From Lachnospiraceae bacterium (GTDB lineage Bacteria; Bacillota; Clostridia; Lachnospirales; Lachnospiraceae), in contig JAFXGP010000027.1 in NCBI GenBank assembly GCA_017521195.1, positions 1-55,819 of the forward strand: a stretch of DNA of 55,819 nt. Reading direction: 5' to 3'. The notes beneath the pieces were generated by a model. It searched no databases. It saw nothing but the letters and a program-made list of their open reading frames with translations, and was not told the origin of the DNA. Both the position numbers and the translations under genes were made by a program. Below are positions 1 to 9,336 of the stretch, piece after piece (the first letter of the stretch is position 1; each line of letters starts with the position of its first letter).

Positions 1-1
1 A

Positions 2-3000
2 TTTGCAGAACGATTGGTGCAGGAAATACTTGTATTCGAAGGAATTGTTGAACCTGAAAAAGACAATACACATGCTAATAGAATCCGTTTGTTAAAGCGT
101 GCGGGATTATTGCCTCACGAGATTGATAATACGCTTTATCTTCTTCGAAAAACTCGTAATTCGGCGGTTCATGCTGGGGCAGATTCGGTAGATGTGGCAA
201 AAGAGCTCATTTCAATGACATACAATTTGGCAACTTGGTTTATGAAAACATATGGGGATTGGGCATATGAACCATGTGATTTTGTTATGCCCCCAAAAAC
301 AAGTTATCCAGATTTTGAAGCACTTATTACAGAACAGGAAAAGAGAATTGAGGAATTAACGAAACAATTAAAGGCAGCGGTTACTACTGTATCTGGTACA
401 ACACAGAAAGAACGTGCAAAGCAGTCTGAGAGAGTTTCTGCTATGATGAATTGGACAGAGGCTCAAACAAGATGTCTTATAGATGAACAACTACAAAAAG
501 CTGGTTGGGAAGCAGATACAAAAAATTTGTCATACAGCAAAGGAATACGCCCTGCTAAAGGTAAAAATATTGCGATAAGTGAATGGCCCACAGATTCCGC
601 GTATGGGAAGAAAGGATTTGTTGATTATGCACTTTTTGTCGGAGAGAAACTTTTTGCTGTTATAGAGGCAAAGAAAGTATCTGAAGACGTTTCTTCTACG
701 ATCGATGTGCAGGTAAAAGATTATGCTACTCATATTAAGGCGGAGGATTTGCAATATACTCTTGGAGAATGGGGAGGGTATAGGGTGCCATTTCTCTTTG
801 CATCAAATGGAAGGTCTTATATAGAACAATTGCGTACTAAATCAGGAATTTGGTTTTTAGATGCAAGAAATTCAGAGAATCAACCGTATCCAATTCGAAA
901 TTGGTTTAGTCCACAAGATCTTATTGAGAAAGCTGGACAGAATACTGAACAAGCAAACAATACACTTGTAACAGCCGATGACTCATTTATGACAGATCCA
1001 TTGGGACTAAATTTGAGAGATTATCAGATTCATGCTATTAATAAGGCAACAGAAGCGATAGTTAATGGAAGTTCAACGGCTCTTTTGGCGATGGCAACTG
1101 GAACGGGTAAAACGAGAACTATTCTAGGATTGATTTATAAAATGTTAGAATCTAAGCGTTTTAGAAGAATCTTGTTTCTTGTTGACCGAGTTTCGCTCGG
1201 AGAGCAGGCGATGGATACCTTTAAAGATGTTAAACTTAAGGAACTCATGTCTTTGGATAAAATATATGAACTCAAAGCGATTGATGATAATGAGATAAAT
1301 ATTGAAACAAAAGTTAGTGTATCTACAGTACAAGGATTGCTTAAGCGAACAATTCTTGCAGATGAACCAGATTTGATGCCAGGGGCATTTGACCTAATTA
1401 TCGTTGATGAAGCACATAGAGGATATATTCTTGACAGAGAGATGACAGATGAGGAAATCCTATATGATAATCAAGATGACTATATGAGTAAATATAAGCA
1501 GGTGATTGAGTATTTTGATGCAGTAAAAGTTGCACTTACTGCAACGCCTGCACTTCATACAACACAGATTTTTGGAGAGCCTGTATTTACATATAGTTAT
1601 AGGGAGGCTGTAATTGATGGATGGCTTGTAGATCATGATCCACCATACATAATCAATACGGATTTTATACAAAATAAAGCAAGATTTAGAAAGGGCGAAA
1701 CGATAGCAAAGTATGACCCTGAAACTAATGAGCTTTTGAATGGTTCTGTTATTGAAGATGAACTAGATTTTGAAGTTGCTGAATTTAATAGAAAAATTGT
1801 ATTGCCGGATAATACTCGCAAGGTATTAGAAGAGATATCATCTTATCTCAATCCCGAAAGCGGAGAAAAAACACTTATCTTCGCTGTGAATGACAACCAC
1901 GCAGATATGATTGTGGATACTCTCCGAGATATTTACAAAGAGTATGGCGTACCGTTTGAGTCCATAATGAAGATTACCGGTAAAACTGCAGGCGGTAATA
2001 AAAAGAAGATTTTACAGGTAATTAAACAGTTTAAGAACAATCAGTACCCCAATATTGCCGTGACGGTTGATCTCTTAACAACGGGTATTGATGTTCCTGC
2101 TATTTGCAATCTTGTATTTATGCGCAAGATTAATAGCCGTATTTTGTTTGAACAGATGCTCGGTCGCGCAACTCGTCTTTGCCCTGAAATTAACAAGACT
2201 CATTTTAATATCTTTGATGCTGTTAGAGTGTATGAGGATTTAGATGCAACATCGGGAATGAAGTCTGTTACAGTTAGTAAGACAATGCCCGAACTACTCG
2301 AAGATTTGTTCCGCCCGAGTGAAACGAGCAAGCAATCTATTAAGGATCGTATTCTGGCTCGCTTGCAGCGTAAGAATAATAATCTAACCACGGAGCAAAA
2401 ATACGATGTGAAGGAACGTTTAAATGGCAAAGATTTGAAAGCATATATAAAAGAACTTAAAAGCTATACCGAAGAAGCCTTTATTGAAATCTGTCGCAAA
2501 GATGAAGATTTCCTTCTTTGGGTGGATAACCTAAAAGGCAAAAAGCGTGGATATTACTATTCCGACAAAAAAGATACGCTTTTGGAAACTACTCGTGGTT
2601 ATGGCGATACGGAAAAACCCGAAGATTATTTAGAAGCATTTTCAAGATTTGTAAATGAGAATAAAGATGCTGTTGAGGCAATACGTATTGCTTGTACCAA
2701 ACCGAGCGATATGACACGAGCACAACTCAGAGAATTGAAACTGGCTCTAGATAAAGAGAACTTTAATGAAAGTAGTTTAAACCAAGCGATTAGCATGGTA
2801 AAGAATGAACAAATCGTGGCAGATATTATTGCTCATGTTCGCCGAGTTGTATTGCATACTCCTATTCTTAACCATGACGAAAAGGTTAAAATGGCTTTTG
2901 CAAAATTGATTTCCAACAATAATTTTAACAAGATGCAACTTGACCTTTTGGAGAAGATTAAGACTTATATGCTTCATGAAAGTCTTTTAAATGTAGAAAC

Positions 3001-3121
3001 CTTTGAGGCACCTGCATTTAAGAGAGATGGCGGATTTGTGAGATTTGATAAGAAGTTAGATGGTCGATTGTTAGAAATTATCCGTCAGATTAACACCTAT
3101 ATTTATGAAGGAGCAGCATAA
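2..3121 (+). CDS. hsdR: Type I restriction enzyme subunit R (HsdR), 5' partial
   Basis: This is the motor and nuclease subunit of a type I restriction-modification complex. It translocates DNA using ATP and cuts unmodified DNA. The reading frame is open to the left edge of the window, so the true start lies outside; residues below are counted from base 14. The first ~90 residues resemble a DUF4145 domain and are followed by a coiled-coil stretch (~105-140). The nuclease domain shows the D...ExK pattern in VDYALF and AVIEAKK (~203-219). The SF2 helicase core has Walker A ATGTGKT (361-367), DEAH (465-468), LTATPA and a motif VI-like QMLGRATRL. The C-terminal part is of EcoEI/HsdR C type. Its stop lies two bases before hsdM, so R, M and S form one operon. 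The gene appears intact apart from the missing 5' end. Confidence 0.93.
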   Translation, partial: FAERLVQEILVFEGIVEPEKDNTHANRIRLLKRAGLLPHEIDNTLYLLRKTRNSAVHAGADSVDVAKELISMTYNLATWFMKTYGDWAYEPCDFVMPPKTSYPDFEALITEQEKRIEELTKQLKAAVTTVSGTTQKERAKQSERVSAMMNWTEAQTRCLIDEQLQKAGWEADTKNLSYSKGIRPAKGKNIAISEWPTDSAYGKKGFVDYALFVGEKLFAVIEAKKVSEDVSSTIDVQVKDYATHIKAEDLQYTLGEWGGYRVPFLFASNGRSYIEQLRTKSGIWFLDARNSENQPYPIRNWFSPQDLIEKAGQNTEQANNTLVTADDSFMTDPLGLNLRDYQIHAINKATEAIVNGSSTALLAMATGTGKTRTILGLIYKMLESKRFRRILFLVDRVSLGEQAMDTFKDVKLKELMSLDKIYELKAIDDNEINIETKVSVSTVQGLLKRTILADEPDLMPGAFDLIIVDEAHRGYILDREMTDEEILYDNQDDYMSKYKQVIEYFDAVKVALTATPALHTTQIFGEPVFTYSYREAVIDGWLVDHDPPYIINTDFIQNKARFRKGETIAKYDPETNELLNGSVIEDELDFEVAEFNRKIVLPDNTRKVLEEISSYLNPESGEKTLIFAVNDNHADMIVDTLRDIYKEYGVPFESIMKITGKTAGGNKKKILQVIKQFKNNQYPNIAVTVDLLTTGIDVPAICNLVFMRKINSRILFEQMLGRATRLCPEINKTHFNIFDAVRVYEDLDATSGMKSVTVSKTMPELLEDLFRPSETSKQSIKDRILARLQRKNNNLTTEQKYDVKERLNGKDLKAYIKELKSYTEEAFIEICRKDEDFLLWVDNLKGKKRGYYYSDKKDTLLETTRGYGDTEKPEDYLEAFSRFVNENKDAVEAIRIACTKPSDMTRAQLRELKLALDKENFNESSLNQAISMVKNEQIVADIIAHVRRVVLHTPILNHDEKVKMAFAKLISNNNFNKMQLDLLEKIKTYMLHESLLNVETFEAPAFKRDGGFVRFDKKLDGRLLEIIRQINTYIYEGAA

Positions 3122-3123
3122 TA

Positions 3124-4644
3124 ATGAGCACTCAAGATATTGTACAAAAACTATGGAATCTCTGTAATGTATTGCGAGATGACGGTATTACCTATCATCA
3201 GTACGTTACCGAACTTACTTACATTCTTTTTCTCAAAATGTTAAATGAAACAGGAGAGGAAGAAAGACTTATTTCATCTGTCCGTGAGGCGTATGTAAAG
3301 AAGCTTGAAGCATACGCAAAAAAACACAAAAAGCCGGTTGAAGCACTTGATGAAAAGGAAAAAGAAGATCTTAAGGGCGCCTTATATGCATATTCATGGG
3401 ATTACCTTGCCAGCCTTGAGGGATTAGAACTGAAGAATTATTATAATAAGCTCTTGGCCGAACTTGGCGAAGCATCTTTCAGTAAAATTAGTGAGATATA
3501 TGTCAAGGCGGTTTCTAACATTGATGAGCCTAAGAATTTACAAAAGCTTATTTCCAAAATCGATGAGCTTGACTGGTATGAAGCAAAGCAAGAAGGTCTT
3601 GGCGACCTTTACGAAGGTTTACTTGCCAAAAATGCTGACGAGAAGAAGTCTGGTGCGGGTCAATATTTTACGCCTCGTGTTCTTATTGATGTTATGGCAG
3701 AGCTGATTGCTCCTGAATTTGAGGATTCATGCTTTGACCCAGCCTGCGGTACATTCGGATTTATGATTGCTGCGTATAAGCACGCCACCAAAGATAAAGA
3801 CCTTTACGAACTTTCCGACCAAGAAGTAGCTGCGATGCAAGGACGTTACGGTGGTGTTGAGCTTGTACCTGATGCACATCGTTTGGCGCTAATGAATGCA
3901 TATTTGCACAATGTTCCTGCAAATATCGTCTGCATGGACTCTCTTTCACCTAATGCGAAGAAATTTAAGGGGTTTGATGTCGTCCTCACAAACCCTCCTT
4001 TTGGCACAAAGAAAGGTGGAGAGCGTGCTACCCGTGACGATATTTCTTTCCAAACCTCGAATAAGCAGTTGAATTTCTTGCAGATTATCTATCGTAGTTT
4101 GAACGCTGACGGTAAAGCTCGTTGCGCTGTAGTTCTGCCCGATAACGTATTGTTTGCTGGTGGCGATGGTGTGAGCGTGCGCCGTGAATTGATGGAGTTC
4201 TGCAATCTTCACACTATTCTACGTTTGCCTACAGGAATTTTCTATGCCCAGGGCGTCAAGACCAACGTTCTGTTCTTCACAAGAGGCAAGACTGAAAAAG
4301 ACAATACAACAGAGGTTGCATTCTATGATCTTCGCACTAATATGGATAGTTTTGGCAAGACGAGAACGCTTCGTCATGAGGATTTTGCGGAATTTATTGA
4401 AGGCTACAACGATCCTACAAAGCGTACAGGAGAGCGATGGAGTAAGTTTTCCCGTGAAGAAATTGAAACCAAATATAACGATAGCCTTGATCTCGGCTTA
4501 ATTAAGGATGATTCCATTATTGATGCAGACGAGCTTCCCGATCCTATTGAAAGTGGAGAAGAAGTCATTGCACAGCTTGAAGAAGCAGTAGATTTATTGA
4601 AAAGTGTTGTTCGTGAATTGAAGGCATTAGGTTTGGAGGAATAA
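3124..4644 (+). CDS. hsdM: Type I restriction-modification DNA methyltransferase subunit (HsdM)
   Basis: This is the N6-adenine methyltransferase subunit, which with HsdS methylates host DNA and with HsdR restricts unmodified DNA. An N-terminal helical HsdM domain (~1-130) precedes the catalytic domain. Motif I is DPACGTFGF from residue 205 (SAM binding) and motif IV is NPPF at 290-293 (adenine binding and catalysis). QYFTPR just before motif I is also typical of the family. The length of 506 aa is normal. The gene starts two bases after hsdR and stops two bases before hsdS, which suggests translational coupling. All key motifs are present, so it is probably active. Confidence 0.95.
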   Translation: MSTQDIVQKLWNLCNVLRDDGITYHQYVTELTYILFLKMLNETGEEERLISSVREAYVKKLEAYAKKHKKPVEALDEKEKEDLKGALYAYSWDYLASLEGLELKNYYNKLLAELGEASFSKISEIYVKAVSNIDEPKNLQKLISKIDELDWYEAKQEGLGDLYEGLLAKNADEKKSGAGQYFTPRVLIDVMAELIAPEFEDSCFDPACGTFGFMIAAYKHATKDKDLYELSDQEVAAMQGRYGGVELVPDAHRLALMNAYLHNVPANIVCMDSLSPNAKKFKGFDVVLTNPPFGTKKGGERATRDDISFQTSNKQLNFLQIIYRSLNADGKARCAVVLPDNVLFAGGDGVSVRRELMEFCNLHTILRLPTGIFYAQGVKTNVLFFTRGKTEKDNTTEVAFYDLRTNMDSFGKTRTLRHEDFAEFIEGYNDPTKRTGERWSKFSREEIETKYNDSLDLGLIKDDSIIDADELPDPIESGEEVIAQLEEAVDLLKSVVRELKALGLEE

Positions 4645-4646
4645 GT

Positions 4647-5966
4647 ATGGCTAAGCATATTCAAATGCCGCCCATATATCCAATTCCATATAATTGGACT
4701 TGGGTGGAATTACGCCAATTAACAAGAATTATATCCGGATACCCATTTGATTCCAAATCATTTTCTGATCTGGCGACAGAAGGTCGTCCGCTTATTCGTA
4801 TTAGAGATGTAGTGAGGGGATATACCGAAACTTACACAACAGAAGAATGTCCAAAGCAATATATAATCCATAAAAATGATATTTTAATTGGTATGGATGG
4901 CGATTTTAATGTTGGCAAATGGCAAAACGAAGATGCGTTATTAAATCAGCGAGTTTGTTTTATTCAATCGGTGTCAGCCTTACTGTTAAATGACTATTTG
5001 TTTTATTTCTTGCCCAAACCATTGAAGCAGATTAATGATGTTACACCAAGTGTTACGGTTAAGCATCTTTCAACCAAAACCATTGAATCGATAATGATTC
5101 CGCTTCCGCCGTTAGAAGAACAACAACGCATAGTCGATCGCATAGATTTTCTTTTTGCCAAGCTCGACGAAGCAAAAGAAAAAGCGCAAGAAGTTGTAGA
5201 TAACTTTGAAACTCGCAAAGCAGTCATTCTTCATAAGGCGTTTTCAGGTGAACTGACTGCAAAATGGCGCACGGAAAATAATGTTTCCGAAAAATCCTGG
5301 ATGGCACGCAAAATAAATCAAGTATGCACTCCGAGAGCTGGATATGCTTTCGATAGCAAAAAATTTACTAATGCAGGTTATCAAATTATTCGTATGGGAA
5401 ACTTATATGGAGGCACCCTCGATCTTGCCAGAAACCCCGTTTTCACTTTGGCTACGGACATCGATGATGCTATTTTAAAACGATCTTTGGTTAATGACGG
5501 CGATATTTTAATTACCCTAACAGGAACAAAATATAAACGAGATTACGGATATGCTGTTTGTATTAGAAATCCATACAATTTGTTGGTTAACCAACGTATT
5601 TTGTGCCTATCACCAAATCTTAACGAAATAACAACCGATTATCTCCTGTATTACCTTCAATCCGATATCTTTAGGGATGTATTTTTCAGTAATGAAACGG
5701 GTGGTGTAAATCAAGGTAATGTAAGTTCAAAATTCGTTGAGAATATACAATTTGAGGTTCCTACCTATAGAGAACAAGAAGAAATTGGTTATATTCTTCG
5801 TAGCATCTTGGAAAAAGAATATCAAGCTAAAGAAATTGCCGAAGCAGTTATTGAGCAAATAGACATAATGAAAAAATCGATCCTTGCTCGTGCCTTTCGT
5901 GGTGAACTTGGTACAAATGATCCGAGCGAGGAAAGTGAAATAGAGTTGCTAAAACAAATTGATTAA
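4647..5966 (+). CDS. hsdS: Type I restriction-modification specificity subunit (HsdS)
   Basis: This subunit recognises the two halves of the target site for the HsdRMS complex. It has two target recognition domains (~12-150 and ~220-370), each followed by a helical spacer. The spacers carry the family hallmarks PLPPLEEQQRIVDRID, KAVILHKAFSGELTAKWR and, at the end of the second half, KSILARAFRGELG. The length of 439 aa is typical. The start ATG follows hsdM by two bases. No inverted or silent second hsdS copy is visible in the window, so phase variation by shuffling is not supported. The recognition sequence cannot be predicted by eye. Confidence 0.94.
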   Translation: MAKHIQMPPIYPIPYNWTWVELRQLTRIISGYPFDSKSFSDLATEGRPLIRIRDVVRGYTETYTTEECPKQYIIHKNDILIGMDGDFNVGKWQNEDALLNQRVCFIQSVSALLLNDYLFYFLPKPLKQINDVTPSVTVKHLSTKTIESIMIPLPPLEEQQRIVDRIDFLFAKLDEAKEKAQEVVDNFETRKAVILHKAFSGELTAKWRTENNVSEKSWMARKINQVCTPRAGYAFDSKKFTNAGYQIIRMGNLYGGTLDLARNPVFTLATDIDDAILKRSLVNDGDILITLTGTKYKRDYGYAVCIRNPYNLLVNQRILCLSPNLNEITTDYLLYYLQSDIFRDVFFSNETGGVNQGNVSSKFVENIQFEVPTYREQEEIGYILRSILEKEYQAKEIAEAVIEQIDIMKKSILARAFRGELGTNDPSEESEIELLKQID

Positions 5967-5985
5967 GGTAGAAAGCAGGTGCTAA

Positions 5986-6867
5986 ATGCGTAGGTTTATA
6001 TATCTTGATACAGATACACTAAACTCCTATTTGGCTCAGATTTTTGACGGTTTGTTACAGTCAAAAGAAACAGAAAAGAGTTCGAATAAGAGAAAAGAGA
6101 AACAAAATCGATTTGCTAATAATGTTGGAGGCCAAATTGCACTTAAACTTTTTGGAAAAGGAATAGATGCAAATGCGCAAGCTACCTATGAACACTTAAA
6201 AACTGTTGCTAATGATGAAATGGTTAGAGATGTTCAGACAAAAATTATGCACGATAATGCATTTGATGAATTTGCTTCATATTTAAATGAAAATAACCTT
6301 TTGGGAGAAAGTGAAATTGGCAATTTCGTTTCTGTTGAAGATGATTTCTATATTTTTGATATTGCGTTCTTTCAAAAATTATTTGCCGAACAAGGATTTA
6401 TATCAGGATTAAAAGGAATTCAGCAAAATAACATTCAAAAGGAGGCTGAACAAAGAGTTCAAGAACTGAATCGAAAACAGCAGAGAGACAAAAATTTACA
6501 GCGCCAAGTTAAAGAAATTGTCGATGCGGCAACAGCAAAAAATGAAGAAGAATTTGAGGCAGTTGAAAAATTAATTAATATGCTTGCCTCGATTATTCCA
6601 TATCCACAAATCTTGTGCATATCAAATTATGTTGTGGTTTTTAAAGAAGAATATCTAAGAGACGATTTATCTGCTGATGCTTTTAAGTATGGTGGAAAGA
6701 TTAAGGTTGTTGGCTATATAACTAACAAAGTGACAGCTCAAGCAAATACGCATGTCTCTGCATTTGCTGGGATTGGAAGATCTATCAATGAACTTTTGAA
6801 AATCTTCTTTGAAAACGTTGATGAAATGTACATTGTACATCCTGTGGCTATCTATTATGATAATTAG
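5986..6867 (+). CDS. Unknown protein between hsdS and a Septu-like pair (DUF6414-like?)
   Basis: I do not firmly recognise this 293-aa protein. Its N-terminus (RRFIYLDTDTLNSYLAQIFD) and its middle (ISNYVVVFKEEYLRDDLS) recall DUF6414-type proteins, but that is from memory and unverified. It has no signal peptide or membrane segment. A charged, probably coiled-coil stretch lies at about residues 145-195, rich in Q, K, E and R. It starts 20 bases after hsdS with AAGCAGGTG as a modest ribosome binding site, and it stops 20 bases before the ATPase start. The placement makes it part of the restriction/defence operon. It may be a sensor, adaptor or immunity component for the two downstream genes. 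Confidence 0.75.
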   Translation: MRRFIYLDTDTLNSYLAQIFDGLLQSKETEKSSNKRKEKQNRFANNVGGQIALKLFGKGIDANAQATYEHLKTVANDEMVRDVQTKIMHDNAFDEFASYLNENNLLGESEIGNFVSVEDDFYIFDIAFFQKLFAEQGFISGLKGIQQNNIQKEAEQRVQELNRKQQRDKNLQRQVKEIVDAATAKNEEEFEAVEKLINMLASIIPYPQILCISNYVVVFKEEYLRDDLSADAFKYGGKIKVVGYITNKVTAQANTHVSAFAGIGRSINELLKIFFENVDEMYIVHPVAIYYDN

Positions 6868-6887
6868 TTTTGAAGTGGGAGTCGAAA

Positions 6888-8237
6888 ATGAGAATAAAAA
6901 GAATTGCTATAGAAAAATATAAGAACCTAGTTGACTTTAAATGTGAGTTTTCAGATTCCAATATCTCTGCGTTTATTGGCAACAACGGATCAGGAAAATC
7001 AAACCTCTTGGAAGTTATTACGGAAGTATTTAGCTATGCTAAAAAGAAATGTGAGGACAAGTTGTATAGTATCATTGTTCCGCCTGAAATTTACGGATGT
7101 GAAATTGAATATGAAAAGGACGGTATATTATATACTTTAAAATATAGTCATCCCGAAGTATCCCTGCATTGTGCAGGTAAATCACTTTCCAAGCGTGAAA
7201 CAAATGCAGCGTTACCTGATAATATTCTAATTTACTATGCTGGGGAAACTATGCGCCAAGCACGTATCGTAGCTGAAACTTTTGATGAAAAATATAATTA
7301 TCGTCTCAAGAATTCTGATAATAACTCTTTTCCTGGATATAAGTATATAGACTATTATTCTGTTGAAGACCTTGGGTTATTGTTACTTACTGCTGCAGTG
7401 TACAAGGGCGATTATTATGAGAGACTTCTAAAATTACTCAGATGTACGGCAATTCTGCCCGAAATTAACATTATGCTTCAAAATCCCAAAGGGAAGGAAC
7501 AAGAAAACGCCGATACTTATTGGGGGGCAAAAGGTTTTGTTCAATCTTTTTTGGATACATTGCGCAAATCTGTTTCTTCTACTCAGAATCTTCTTGCATA
7601 TTACTCAATGTATTTTCAGGAGATTGAGCCTTTTAGAAGCTCCGCTAAAAACGAGAACGAGTTTTTGGCAAAATTAAAAGCGTTAAAGAATGCTAAATAT
7701 TTGCATTGGATTAAACTCGAATTGTGCAGAGATACTGGAGAAAAATTCACCTTTGATATGTTAAGTGAAGGGGAAAAGCAGTTAGCATTATTGTTCTTAT
7801 TAACTACTTTTACCGCTAAGGATAACTGTCTTTATATTTTTGACGAATTTGATGCATATCTGCATTTAAATTGGCAACGACTATTTTTTCAAATGATTAA
7901 TCAAACCCAAGTGAATGGTCATATTATTTTTACAACGCACTCTCCGGCATCAATTTCAAAGATTCAAAAAGAAGATGTATATAAAATGCACAATGGAATA
8001 GTCTCAAAGCCACTAAGCGATACATTTAATCGTTCTTTGGATGAGGTTATGGAAGAACAATTGGGCGTTTCATTACGCCCTCAAGAATATACCGATATCG
8101 TTGACGAGTTTAGAAAAGCTGTGATTAGTAATAAAAAGGGTATGGCGTTAGCGAAACTTGAACAACTTGAAGAAATTGTTGGTGAAAACGATCCGTTTTT
8201 TATTACTGCAAGAATTGCTTTAGAGAGGATGGACTAA
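6888..8237 (+). CDS. SMC/AAA-type ATPase, PtuA-like (Septu)
   Basis: This is a cytoplasmic ABC/SMC-fold ATPase of the AAA_15/AAA_21 type. The Walker A motif is GNNGSGKS (31-38), the ABC signature is LSEGEKQ (292-298), Walker B is YIFDEFD with D319 and E320, and the H-loop histidine is H351 in TTHSP. The span between Walker A and the signature is modest, without a long coiled coil, as in PtuA/OLD-like ATPases. The ATG at 6888 is chosen over an upstream TTG at 6870 because GTGGGAG lies correctly before it. The next gene, four bases downstream, is a CxxC/HNH-type nuclease. An ATPase followed by an HNH protein is the Septu (PtuAB) arrangement. The assignment rests on motifs and neighbourhood, not on a search. 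Confidence 0.85.
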   Translation: MRIKRIAIEKYKNLVDFKCEFSDSNISAFIGNNGSGKSNLLEVITEVFSYAKKKCEDKLYSIIVPPEIYGCEIEYEKDGILYTLKYSHPEVSLHCAGKSLSKRETNAALPDNILIYYAGETMRQARIVAETFDEKYNYRLKNSDNNSFPGYKYIDYYSVEDLGLLLLTAAVYKGDYYERLLKLLRCTAILPEINIMLQNPKGKEQENADTYWGAKGFVQSFLDTLRKSVSSTQNLLAYYSMYFQEIEPFRSSAKNENEFLAKLKALKNAKYLHWIKLELCRDTGEKFTFDMLSEGEKQLALLFLLTTFTAKDNCLYIFDEFDAYLHLNWQRLFFQMINQTQVNGHIIFTTHSPASISKIQKEDVYKMHNGIVSKPLSDTFNRSLDEVMEEQLGVSLRPQEYTDIVDEFRKAVISNKKGMALAKLEQLEEIVGENDPFFITARIALERMD

Positions 8238-8241
8238 TTGT

Positions 8242-8910
8242 ATGAAATATATTAAGAAATCTTCTCCTCCCGAGGAATTCGTATCATATAAACAACTTCT
8301 GGGTTCCACCTATGAAGATTTAGTTGTCAATCATCATGACATATATGAAATTGCAAGACTATCTTTGGCAGAAGAACAGGGCTATATTTGTTGCTATTGC
8401 GGTCAAAGAATAACAGGCTTCGAAGGAACACAAATAGAACATGTTTTTCCTAAGGGAACTGCTGCATATGAGAAAATGCAGTTGGATTATGAAACTAATC
8501 TGATTGCTTCTTGTGATGGTGGGAAATATAAAAGAAAAATTGACTCCACCATCCCCGTGGATGATTTGCATTGTGACACCAAGAAACATCAGGATCCCAT
8601 ACCGGTTACGCCATTAAACCCTGTATGCGAAGATAAATTTTTGTTTGACACCAATGGTGATATAATCGGTATTGGTGCTGATGCGGAAGCGACAATAGAA
8701 ATATTAAATTTAAAATCTCCCATACTCAAAAACATGAGAAAGGCAGCAATTGATTATTATTCACAATTTCCACCAACCGATTGGAGTGAAGAACTCGAAA
8801 AACTTAAACAAAAGAATTCAAATAACCAATTTACTGAATTTTGTTTTGTTTTGAAAAGTTACATAGAAATATTTCATAGTGCAGAATTGAGAGAACCAGC
8901 GGCAGTATAA
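8242..8910 (+). CDS. HNH endonuclease, PtuB / TIGR02646-like
   Basis: This is a likely metal-dependent nuclease and the effector partner of the upstream ATPase. The sequence ICCYCGQRI carries a CxxC pair (C50/C51 and C53). Residues IEHVFPKG supply the HNH E66-H67, followed by NLIASCDGG, HCDTKK and NPVCED. This cysteine and histidine pattern fits the small HNH family found with retrons and Septu (TIGR02646). The length of 222 aa is right for PtuB. It starts four bases after the ATPase stop, in one operon. If the Septu model holds, the ATPase holds the nuclease inactive until phage infection. All the visible active-site residues are intact. Confidence 0.85.
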   Translation: MKYIKKSSPPEEFVSYKQLLGSTYEDLVVNHHDIYEIARLSLAEEQGYICCYCGQRITGFEGTQIEHVFPKGTAAYEKMQLDYETNLIASCDGGKYKRKIDSTIPVDDLHCDTKKHQDPIPVTPLNPVCEDKFLFDTNGDIIGIGADAEATIEILNLKSPILKNMRKAAIDYYSQFPPTDWSEELEKLKQKNSNNQFTEFCFVLKSYIEIFHSAELREPAAV

Positions 8911-8914
8911 CAAT

Positions 8915-9250
8915 ATGACAAATGGAGGAAAACATAAATTTATACAAAGCAGTTACATATATACAAGATTAACGGAACTATGGTCTGAAGTTGATGCTGA
9001 AAGCATGACTCGCAAATGGTTTGCAAAAATGTTACTGAAAATCACGATGCAGCTTTACAAGCATCGTTCTTCTAACGATAACAATCTTGCTATGCTCAAA
9101 AATAAATCGGCATGGTTTTCTTGTCCTATTACATGGAATGATTCTATCGATGTGACAATTTCATATGATAGAAACAATAGTAGAGGGTCAGAAATGTCCT
9201 TCTATTTTTGTGGCAAAAAAACAAATTCCCCGGGTCCTAGGTCCTCCTAG
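8915..9250 (+). CDS. Unknown small protein ending at the island junction
   Basis: I do not recognise this 111-aa protein. It begins four bases after the HNH gene stop, so it is probably the last gene of the defence operon. Residues 1-100 look like an ordinary folded, tryptophan-containing protein (TRKWFAKMLLKITMQLYKH, WNDSIDVTISYD). The last ten residues (NSPGPRSS) are encoded in a segment where base composition changes abruptly to GC-rich hairpin DNA. The natural C-terminus may therefore have been lost when the neighbouring element inserted or recombined. Start codon ATG; the ribosome binding site falls inside the previous gene's end. Confidence 0.5.
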   Translation: MTNGGKHKFIQSSYIYTRLTELWSEVDAESMTRKWFAKMLLKITMQLYKHRSSNDNNLAMLKNKSAWFSCPITWNDSIDVTISYDRNNSRGSEMSFYFCGKKTNSPGPRSS

Positions 9251-9252
9251 TG

Positions 9253-9308
9253 CGCATCTCCTTGGGAGTGCGGTGTTTCTGCGCAAGTTGCCAATGCAAC
9301 TTTGTGCG
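9253..9308. repeat. Two adjacent GC-rich hairpins
   Basis: Hairpin 1 (9253-9272) pairs CGCA and CTCC with GGAG and TGCG around a three-base loop, with one bulged T. Hairpin 2 (9281-9308) pairs AAGTTG (9285-9290) with CAACTT (9297-9302), flanked by GCGCA and TGTGCG. They sit immediately after the junction that follows the orphan gene and before the GGTCAG repeats. Neither is followed by a clean T-run, so they are not ordinary terminators. Their role is unknown; an element-borne regulatory or processing site is possible. Confidence 0.6.
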
Positions 9309-9336
9309 TATCCTGTTAGCGCTTTTTAAGTAGTCA

